Of a DNA stretch of 62,046 nucleotides, positions 1 through 6,435 are shown piece after piece (within the stretch, counting starts at the first letter, position 1; every line of letters starts with the position of its first letter). The DNA lies in assembly GCF_001672915.1 (NCBI RefSeq), contig NZ_LZKR01000212.1, positions 1 to 62,046 of the forward strand, written 5' to 3'. Made by a program: the position numbers and the translations under genes. Origin of the DNA: Mycobacterium sp. 1245805.9. Lineage in GTDB: Bacteria > Actinomycetota > Actinomycetes > Mycobacteriales > Mycobacteriaceae. The notes beneath the pieces were generated by a model. It saw only the letters and a program-made list of their open reading frames with translations. It was not told where the DNA came from and made no database searches.

Positions 1-267
1 CGTCCGGCGCTGGATCGTGCCGTCGGACACCGACTGGACCAGGCCCTCGACGTAATCCTTGGGGACGGGGGGTGGCGCGGGAGCCGGCGGCGGCGCCGCG
101 GCGGGCGCCGGGCTGCGCGGGATCGCGGTCACGGTCGGTTTCCCGGTGGTGCCGGTGTTGCTCGCCGTGCCGCCCGAGTGGCACATGGCGACGCTCAACG
201 CGATGAATGCGACGACTGCGACCAGCGCGATCTGGGCCACGCGAGGCTTGACCGTGCTGACAGGCAT
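1..267 (-). CDS. Secreted or membrane-anchored proline-rich protein, C-terminus missing
   Basis: The frame is open from an ATG at 267 to the window edge, giving 89 codons. The N-terminus is basic and is followed by a hydrophobic segment (about residues 11-28) and Cys29. The bases before the cysteine encode V-A-M-C, so the lipobox is imperfect because Met replaces the usual small residue at -1. An Ala/Pro-rich linker follows (about residues 50-68), then the start of a folded domain reading YVEGLVQSVSDGTIQ. That last stretch resembles the start of the DUF5666-type repeat in the lipoprotein at 32522-33295, but the overlap is too short to be sure. The function is unknown. Confidence 0.6.
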   Translation of the reverse strand, partial: MPVSTVKPRVAQIALVAVVAFIALSVAMCHSGGTASNTGTTGKPTVTAIPRSPAPAAAPPPAPAPPPVPKDYVEGLVQSVSDGTIQRRT

Positions 268-375
268 CGACGCGGCTCCGATCGTGAATTACAGAAGTTC
301 GGGCCCCGGGATACCCGCTTGCGGCGAGAATTCACCGGTCCGTAACCGAGATCACGGGCCGCGCGTAGGCGTCAG

Positions 376-1788
376 TTACAGATTGATGGCATTCCCGGTC
401 AGAGCGTGAAAGCACTCCTGCAGCCCTTCACCCAGTGTGGGATGGGTGTGCACGTTTCGCGCCAGCTCGGTGGCGGTGAGGTCCCACAGCTGCGCCAGCG
501 TCAGCTCGGGGAGGAGTTCGCTGACTTCGCTGCCGACCAAATGCGCACCCAGGATCTCGCCATATGTGTCGTCGGCAACCACCTTGATGAAACCGCCGCG
601 TTCACCTAGTCCGTGGGCCTTGGCGCTGGCCTGCATCGGAAATGTTCCGATCCGCAAGCGGTAGCCGGCCGCGCGGGCTTGTTCTTCGGTGTAGCCGAAG
701 CTGGCGACTTGCGGCTGGCAGAACGTCACGCGCGGCATCATCCGGTAATGCAGCGGCATCGTCTCGACACCGGCGATCGTTTCCGCGGCGATCACGCCTT
801 GGGCGGAAGCGACATGGGCCAGTTGAACTTTGGCGGTGACGTCACCGACGGCATAGATATGCGGCGCCGACGTTCGCATGTAGTCGTCGATGTCGATAGC
901 ACCACCGGCGTCGAGACGCACTCCAGCGGCGTCGAGACCGATTCCTTCGACATTGGGACGAAATCCGATGCAGATGAAGGCCCGTGCGGCCTGCGCCGTC
1001 GCGGACGTTCCGTCAGCTCCGGTGTGGCTGACGACGACGTGGTCGCCGTGGTCGACGACCTTGTCCACCCGGGTGGATGTGTGAATCGTGATCCCGCGAC
1101 GCCGGTAGTGCCGCTGAAGTTCTCGCGAAACATCGGCATCTTCGCCCGGAAGGACACGGTCGGCGAATTCCAGGATCTCCACGTGCACGCCGTAACTGTG
1201 CAGGATGTAGGCGAATTCCATGCCGATGCTGCCGCCGCCGATGATCACGATCGACTCGGGCGGGTCGGCGCTGAGAATCTGCTGTTCATAGGTGACGATG
1301 TTCTCGCTGAGGGCAACCCCCGGCAGCTCGCGCACGCGCGATCCGGTGGCGATTACCGCCTGGTCGAAGGTCACTAGTGTGGTGCCCCCGTCACGCAGGT
1401 CTACGTGGACGCTGTGGGGACTCGTGAAACGGCCATGGCCGTCGATCTCGGCGATGTTGTTCTTACGCATCAGGAAGTGCACGCCGCGGACCCGAGCCTC
1501 GGCGACTTCGCGGCTGCGCGAGAAGGCACGGGCGTAGTCGAGGCTGACGTCGCCGGAGATGCCGAACGTGGCGGACTGATGGGTGATGATGGAGGCGATT
1601 TCTGCATTGCGCAGCAATGCTTTTGAGGGAACACAGCCCGTGTTGAGGCACACCCCACCCCAATAGCGTTCCTCGACTATCCCGACGGTCATGCCAAGCT
1701 GGGCGGCGCGGATGGCGGCCACGTATCCCCCCGAGCCGGCGCCGAGGACGAGGAGGTCGTAGTGTTCGCCGGCCCGCGGGGTCAACAC
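376..1788 (-). CDS. Dihydrolipoyl dehydrogenase-like FAD/NAD disulfide oxidoreductase
   Basis: This is a class I pyridine nucleotide-disulfide oxidoreductase of about 470 aa. It has an N-terminal FAD Rossmann motif (GAGSGGYVAA), the redox-active disulfide in GGVCLNTGCVPSK, a second GxGxxG for NAD(P) (IIGGGSIGMEFA), and the C-terminal dimer domain ending in the His-Glu dyad motif HPTLGE. All catalytic positions of a true E3 are present. The start is GTG 1788 or TTG 1785, both preceded by GGGAG; the open frame runs further upstream to 1869 but then overlaps the gene before it. It follows the DUF417 gene by 28 bp and so shares its promoter element. E. coli pairs a DUF417 protein (RclC) with a flavin disulfide reductase (RclA) against reactive chlorine, so a role in oxidant defence rather than in pyruvate dehydrogenase is plausible (inference). 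Confidence 0.85.
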   Translation of the reverse strand: MLTPRAGEHYDLLVLGAGSGGYVAAIRAAQLGMTVGIVEERYWGGVCLNTGCVPSKALLRNAEIASIITHQSATFGISGDVSLDYARAFSRSREVAEARVRGVHFLMRKNNIAEIDGHGRFTSPHSVHVDLRDGGTTLVTFDQAVIATGSRVRELPGVALSENIVTYEQQILSADPPESIVIIGGGSIGMEFAYILHSYGVHVEILEFADRVLPGEDADVSRELQRHYRRRGITIHTSTRVDKVVDHGDHVVVSHTGADGTSATAQAARAFICIGFRPNVEGIGLDAAGVRLDAGGAIDIDDYMRTSAPHIYAVGDVTAKVQLAHVASAQGVIAAETIAGVETMPLHYRMMPRVTFCQPQVASFGYTEEQARAAGYRLRIGTFPMQASAKAHGLGERGGFIKVVADDTYGEILGAHLVGSEVSELLPELTLAQLWDLTATELARNVHTHPTLGEGLQECFHALTGNAINL

Positions 1789-1816
1789 GGCTCCCGTTCT
1801 GCCGCATGCAACTTCA

Positions 1817-2344
1817 TCAGGGGGAGCTCCAGTTTGATGCGGTGACGCCCGTCCTTTCGCGGGTCGCATCGACGGCGTCCGCCAGCAGCCACAGCGCTAA
1901 GCCGAAGAGCGCGATGTCCTTCATCAAGAATTCCCCGTCTGCGGACAAAACGGGAAAGCCGCCGGCAGACGCCTCGCCGACGCCGGGGGTCGTGATCATG
2001 AAACTCAGGGTGGTCACGAAGAACAGGCAGGCGAAGATGCCGCCCACCACGGAAGCTTTCGGGAACCAGGGCTTGACGGCCAGCAACGCTGCAGTAATCA
2101 ATTCCAGTGATCCGTTGACAAGACCAAAGGTGTCGATAGACATGGCTTCGTAGACCCAACCCAAGAAGGGGCTATGCGCCACCCAATGCGAAATACCTTG
2201 GGATTCATAGTTTGTGAATTTCATGGCGCCGAACCAGGCCAGGACTATGACCAGGCCATACCGTGCGACGAGTGGGGCGATACCGGTCGTTCGAGGCTTC
2301 CCTCGGCCGGCGCTCGTCATGGTCGTGGCCTCGCTCTGTGACAT
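1817..2344 (-). CDS. DUF417 (RclC/YkgB-like) inner-membrane protein
   Basis: This is a 175-aa protein with about four hydrophobic helices. Family features visible are a first helix ending in AWFGAMKFTNYE, the segment HWVAHSPFLGWVYE, and a last helix in the context FLMKDIALFGLALWLL. These match DUF417, whose E. coli member RclC belongs to the reactive-chlorine resistance operon. It is the first gene of a two-gene unit with the flavin disulfide reductase downstream. The composite promoter element ends 73 bp before the start codon. A DoxX-family label would be the alternative, but the FGAMKFTxYE motif favours DUF417. Confidence 0.8.
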   Translation of the reverse strand: MSQSEATTMTSAGRGKPRTTGIAPLVARYGLVIVLAWFGAMKFTNYESQGISHWVAHSPFLGWVYEAMSIDTFGLVNGSLELITAALLAVKPWFPKASVVGGIFACLFFVTTLSFMITTPGVGEASAGGFPVLSADGEFLMKDIALFGLALWLLADAVDATRERTGVTASNWSSP

Positions 2345-2416
2345 GCCGTCTCCATATCTGTGTTTCGCGGCGGCTGCGGTCGCGGCTCAGCTCGACGACC
2401 ACTGTCTCTGCGCAGC

Positions 2417-2458
2417 GGGTGAGTTGTCCTCACCCCCGCGCGCAATCCACCCGGGTGA
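2417..2458 (-). promoter_or_regulatory. Composite regulon element, copy 1
   Basis: Read on the minus strand it is TCACCCGGGTGG, 11 nt, then GGGTGAGGACAACTCACCC. It lies 73 bp upstream of the DUF417 gene and points toward it. It departs from the consensus at the last base of the palindrome and at GAGGAC instead of GATGAC. Confidence 0.8.
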
Positions 2459-2483
2459 GAGCGCGATAGCGGCAACGGGCGGA

Positions 2484-3098
2484 CTAAGGCGTGCTTCCAG
2501 TCGAGTTCATCGGCGCACACGCCGGCTCCGGTAGGTCTAGGTCCGCCTTGCTCAGGCGATAGACCTGTAGCGTGAGGTTGTAGTACTTGTCGGTCTCGCC
2601 GACCCATTCCATGCCCACCCGTCGGGCGGTAGCCACACCGCGGCGATTCTCCGGTCGGACGACTGCGAAAACCTCGCTCACACCGAGGTTTTCGAATGCA
2701 AGATGGGCAACCGCGTGACCGGCTTCCGCGCCGTACCCGTAGCCCCAGGCCTTCGGACACAGCTGCCACCCGATCTCTAAATCAGTGCCGCCCGGCGGCA
2801 ACGGAAGCAGTGCCACGCCCCCGAACACGTCTCCGGAGCTTTTGTCGGTGATTGCCCAGCGACCGAGCGGCAGCCCCGTCGGGTCGCGTTCGCCGAGCCA
2901 CGTCGCCAGGACGTGTCGCATTTCGGTCCGACCGACGATGGGGGGCAAGGCCGGACACAGCCAACGCGCCACTTCGGGCGCGCCGTATATGGCGTATGCG
3001 TCGAGGTCATCATCGAGTTGCCATGGTCGCAGCACCAGCCGGGCTGTCCGGATGCGCCGCGTGTCGGCTTCCCACTCGACGCGGCGATGCTCAATCAT
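2484..3098 (-). CDS. GNAT-family N-acetyltransferase (RimJ/RimL type)
   Basis: This 204-aa protein starts its domain with RTARLVLRPW, typical of RimJ/RimL-like acetyltransferases. It carries the acetyl-CoA loop region around PKAWGYGYGAEAG, followed by LAFENLGVSEVFAVVRPEN and a late S/A-rich helix. The substrate cannot be read from sequence. Its ATG at 3098 overlaps the last codons of the preceding 113-aa gene by 8 bp, so the two form one unit under element copy 2. Its stop lies only about 25 bp from element copy 1 of the next unit. Confidence 0.8.
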   Translation of the reverse strand: MIEHRRVEWEADTRRIRTARLVLRPWQLDDDLDAYAIYGAPEVARWLCPALPPIVGRTEMRHVLATWLGERDPTGLPLGRWAITDKSSGDVFGGVALLPLPPGGTDLEIGWQLCPKAWGYGYGAEAGHAVAHLAFENLGVSEVFAVVRPENRRGVATARRVGMEWVGETDKYYNLTLQVYRLSKADLDLPEPACAPMNSTGSTP

Positions 3099-3432
3099 TC
3101 CGACTCCTGGCCTCGCACCGCCGCAGGCAAATCAGGGCGAGCATCATCCGCAGTTGCGGCTCCTCTGGGCTGCCTGCGTAGCCATTCAGCCACCTGCTCA
3201 GCTTCGCGAGGATCGCCATCGGCAACGCCGACGGGGTCGACACGAGGGCAGTGAGGATGCGCTGGATCACGAGATATCCGTCTCCGCAGCCCAATTCGAC
3301 GAAAGCAACCGTGCGCTCGTAGTCGGTCAGACACGGCTTGATCGCATCGATCAGCGACCATGCCATGTCCGCATCGGAGATAAACGGCGGGTCAATCATG
3401 ACATCGATGGCGACCGGGGTCCGGGGCCTCAT
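3091..3432 (-). CDS. Hypothetical protein, first gene of the GNAT unit
   Basis: This 113-aa protein has no family I recognise. It contains an acidic, helix-prone N-terminal half (PPFISDADMAWSLIDAIKPCLTD begins near residue 16, shown only in part by its key acidic residues) and the sequence VELGCGDGY around residue 46, which looks superficially like a methyltransferase loop, but the protein is too short for that fold. It lies about 95 bp downstream of element copy 2 and overlaps the acetyltransferase gene. Its ATG overlaps the stop of a 7-codon mini frame (3429-3452). Confidence 0.55.
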   Translation of the reverse strand: MRPRTPVAIDVMIDPPFISDADMAWSLIDAIKPCLTDYERTVAFVELGCGDGYLVIQRILTALVSTPSALPMAILAKLSRWLNGYAGSPEEPQLRMMLALICLRRCEARSRND

Positions 3433-3452
3433 GGCGGTATCACCGTTGGCAT
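3429..3452 (-). other. 7-codon leader frame overlapping the next start
   Basis: The frame ATG at 3452 encodes MPTVIPP and stops at a TGA whose bases overlap the ATG of the 113-aa gene (ATGA). A GAGAACGGA stretch lies upstream, whereas the 113-aa gene has no visible ribosome binding site of its own. It may serve translational coupling; chance is not excluded. Confidence 0.3.
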
Positions 3453-3526
3453 GTCGTGGTTCCGTTCTCGGTCTTCCTGGCGGTTGCTACCGCTGCGCTG
3501 TTCTCATATCAGGCTGCCGCCTCGTC

Positions 3527-3567
3527 GGGTGAATCGTCATCACCCGACGGTCTGTTCACCCGGGTGA
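3527..3567 (-). promoter_or_regulatory. Composite regulon element, copy 2
   Basis: On the minus strand it is a perfect TCACCCGGGTGA, a 10-nt spacer, then a perfect GGGTGATGACGATTCACCC. The -10-like string GGCAGCCTG follows 8 nt later. It lies 95 bp before the 113-aa gene and behind the 3' end of the first LuxR gene. Confidence 0.85.
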
Positions 3568-3605
3568 TCAGCGGCAGGCGTTCGGGCAGGACCGATGCAC
3601 GGGAA

Positions 3606-6170
3606 CTACAACAGGCCGAGTTCTCGGGCTCGGCTCACCGCCGCGCTGCGGTGCTCCACGCGGAGCTTGCGGTAAACGGCGCGCTGGTGGCTCTTCACGG
3701 TATTGAGCGAAACGTACAGCCGCTCACCGATCTCACGCCGTGATAGCCGGGTGGCGAGCAGGCGAAGGACCTCGAGCTCCTTGGGGGTCAGCTCCTCGTC
3801 GACGGTGTACGCGTCGTTGCGCGAAGCCGCCGCGGTGCCCGCCTTGCGCTTGGTCGAACCGATCACCGCCGCGGCGACGGCGGCGTCCGCGCTACCGCTC
3901 ACCAGGGCGTCGACCTCTTCGGCGATGGCCTTCGCGGCGCGATGGTCGCCGAGTTGCTCGGCGAGCTTCGCCCTGACCGACAACGTCTTCGCCACCTCGA
4001 GGATTGCCCCACCTTGACGCGCCGACGCGATGGCCATGTCGGCGGCGGCCACCGCTGCGGCCGCGTCGCCGCACATACGGAGCACTTCGGCCGTGGCGAG
4101 CGAGACCATCACGTCCACAAGGTGTTCGGCGTCCGTCAGGGGCCGGGAGCTGCCCGAAGCCCGGCGGACTTGGCGTTCGGCGTCGGCGAGTTGGTCAGCC
4201 TCGGCCGAAATCAGCGCCAGATGGCCCAGCGCGTGGCTGCGGGCGCGACGGTCGCCGACAGTTTCGGCAAGCTCTGCGGCCCGCCGGAAGGCGGCTTGCG
4301 CCTCTGCGGTGCTGCCCGAAAAGTACAGCGCGGATCCATAGATGCCGTACGCCGTGGCCCGGCCCAGCGGCGCTTCGGGCAGATCGAGGGTGATCGCCTG
4401 GCGAGCGGTCTCGAGCGCCGCGGTGACTTGAGCCGTCTTGAATGAGTGAACCGCGCGCAAGACGACGACTTGAGCGCTGATGGCGCGGGCGTCTGCGGTG
4501 TCACCCGCTGATCCGGTCTCGACCGCCTCGATCCATCCTGCGGCGTCATCGAGTCGGCCAACGCTTAGGGCGATCCACGCGCGCGCCACGCTCAGCCGCG
4601 GATCCTGTAGAACGGTCTGCTCGGGAAGCAGATCAAGCATGCCGGCGACGGTCGACAGGCCGCCTCCGTTGAACTCGTCGAGCCAGTCCGCGGCAATCAG
4701 ATCAGCACTGCGCGCGATGTCACCGCCGGCGACCAGGTGCCGGACCGCCTCGTCGATCAGGCCCTCGCTCTCGAACCACGTTGCGGCTCGTCGGTGCAGT
4801 TCGGGGACGAGATCTGGCTCGCTGCGACGCAGCTCGGTGCGCAGCAATTCTCCGAACAGCTGGTGATAGCGATACCAGTGACGCGCCATGTCGAGCGGCA
4901 CCACAAACAGGTTTTCGCGCTCGATCTTCTCCAAGGTCGCGGCCGAACCGGATGTTTGCAACATCGCGTCGCACAGCGGACCGCTGAGTCGTCCCAGGAC
5001 CGAGGTACGTAGCAAAAAGCTGCGCAATTCGGGTGGCTGACCCTCGAGCACCTCGGCCATCAGGTAGTCGACGATATGACGGTTGTCGCCTGCGAATGTT
5101 CTGATGAACGCCGGCGCATCAACACGGCCGGCAAGGGACAGGGCGGCAAGGTAGAGGCCGGCAGCCCAGCCTTCGGTGCGTCGGTGCAACAGTTGGATAT
5201 CTTCGTCGGCCAAGTCCAGCCCGAGGACACCGTTCAGTAGGTGGACGGCCTCATTAGGCCCGAAACGTAAATCATCAGTTCGCATCTCGGCGAGCTCGCC
5301 GCTGGCCCGCAGCCGAGCCAACGGCAGTATCGGATCCGATCGGGTCGCCAGTACCAAGTGGAGATCGGCCGGCATTCGGCTGATAAAGAATGCAAGCTGC
5401 TCATGGACCGCTCGACTGACCACCAGGTGATAGTCGTCGAGGATGAGCGCCATCGGACCGTCGACAGTGTCCAGATCATTCAGCAAGGTCGGCAGCACGA
5501 CCTGCACCGGGTCGGCGCCCATCGCCAGCAGTTCGACCGCGCGTATCCCCACCGCCGGACTGATCTTCTGCAGCGCGGCGATTACGTACATCCAGAACCA
5601 CACCGGGTCGTTGTCGGAGGAATCGAGGGACAGCCAGCCGAATCGCTGATCGTCGTCCGCACCGAGGACCCACTGAGCCAGCAATGTCGTCTTGCCCCAT
5701 CCCGCCGGCGCACTCAGCAGTGTCAGCCTGCGGCGGCGCCCCGCCGACAGTGCGTCAAGCAGGGTGGTCCGGTGAACGAGTTGGGCGCCGATGGCAGGGA
5801 TGTGCAGCTTGGTGCCGAGCAGGACCGCTCGTGCGGCGGCTTCTCCAAAGCCGTTGTCCCTGCGGCCATCCGAGCCGGTCATGTGCGAACTCCCCGAACT
5901 CTCCGAATCGATTGAACCGAGCATCCGGACGCCAACACTCGGCGCTACCGCTTCCTGGGTGGGTGCCGGCCGCTCCGATTCCCTGTCCTTCTCCGCGGGG
6001 TCGGGCGGGCTCGTTCTGCGCATCGATCGCGGTGAGGCCATTGAATCAGAAGCGTTTTCGGCGATTACCTCCGGCGCGCGCCTGCGGTTCCTGCTTGGGC
6101 TGGCGGACCCGCGTCCCGCTAAGGGCTCGAGGATTTTCTCGTGAGCCGCGCTCACGCTCTGGGCGCTCAC
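3606..6170 (-). CDS. MalT-type ATPase transcription regulator with C-terminal LuxR HTH
   Basis: This large STAND-type regulator of about 854 aa has a low-complexity N-terminus (about residues 1-100), a P-loop (SAPAGWGKTT, about residues 155-165), a Walker B motif MALILDDYH, a long TPR-like alpha-helical region, and a LuxR/NarL helix-turn-helix at the C-terminus (ELTPKELEVLRLL then GERLYVSLNTVKSH). The start chosen is GTG 6170, because an AGAGGAG ribosome site sits 7-8 nt before it; the longer frame reaches ATG 6191 across that site. An internal ATG at 5882 is a third option. Proteins of this class bind ATP and an inducer before activating transcription. It has no composite element in front of it, so it may be a controller rather than a member of the regulon. 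Confidence 0.85.
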   Translation of the reverse strand: MSAQSVSAAHEKILEPLAGRGSASPSRNRRRAPEVIAENASDSMASPRSMRRTSPPDPAEKDRESERPAPTQEAVAPSVGVRMLGSIDSESSGSSHMTGSDGRRDNGFGEAAARAVLLGTKLHIPAIGAQLVHRTTLLDALSAGRRRRLTLLSAPAGWGKTTLLAQWVLGADDDQRFGWLSLDSSDNDPVWFWMYVIAALQKISPAVGIRAVELLAMGADPVQVVLPTLLNDLDTVDGPMALILDDYHLVVSRAVHEQLAFFISRMPADLHLVLATRSDPILPLARLRASGELAEMRTDDLRFGPNEAVHLLNGVLGLDLADEDIQLLHRRTEGWAAGLYLAALSLAGRVDAPAFIRTFAGDNRHIVDYLMAEVLEGQPPELRSFLLRTSVLGRLSGPLCDAMLQTSGSAATLEKIERENLFVVPLDMARHWYRYHQLFGELLRTELRRSEPDLVPELHRRAATWFESEGLIDEAVRHLVAGGDIARSADLIAADWLDEFNGGGLSTVAGMLDLLPEQTVLQDPRLSVARAWIALSVGRLDDAAGWIEAVETGSAGDTADARAISAQVVVLRAVHSFKTAQVTAALETARQAITLDLPEAPLGRATAYGIYGSALYFSGSTAEAQAAFRRAAELAETVGDRRARSHALGHLALISAEADQLADAERQVRRASGSSRPLTDAEHLVDVMVSLATAEVLRMCGDAAAAVAAADMAIASARQGGAILEVAKTLSVRAKLAEQLGDHRAAKAIAEEVDALVSGSADAAVAAAVIGSTKRKAGTAAASRNDAYTVDEELTPKELEVLRLLATRLSRREIGERLYVSLNTVKSHQRAVYRKLRVEHRSAAVSRARELGLL

Positions 6171-6215
6171 CGTATTTCTCCTCTCCCGCATCGATGAATC
6201 GGCTCCGCCGACTCA

Positions 6216-6305
6216 TCATGGCCGTCGGGACACCAACACGTACCCACCGACACCGAACACCACCGGCAACATCATCAACATGCCCAACAACGTGCTCATC
6301 ATCAT
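6216..6305 (-). CDS. Possible 29-aa single-pass membrane micropeptide
   Basis: Three successive ATG codons open a frame encoding a very hydrophobic peptide (STLLGMLMMLPVVFGVGGY core) that ends in the basic tail VSRRP. It is one predicted membrane helix with a positive cytoplasmic end. It lies 45 bp before the first LuxR gene in the same direction. The ribosome site (GAGAGA) is close and weak. I know no named family; composition and position are the only evidence. Confidence 0.3.
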   Translation of the reverse strand: MMMSTLLGMLMMLPVVFGVGGYVLVSRRP

Positions 6306-6435
6306 TCTCTCGATCCGCCCATGTCAGGGCTCAATCACTACGTTGGCAGCGCGACGCGTCCGTCACCATCGCCCGGCGGATGATCATTAGGGCCGGGGCG
6401 GTGTATGCGTAGTGGCCCGATATTTGACGGGCTGG

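Noticed and set aside
6372..6397. Short inverted repeat CCCGGC/GCCGGG after LuxR paralogue A
   Set aside because: Six base pairs with a 14-nt loop is too weak in such GC-rich DNA to call a terminator.
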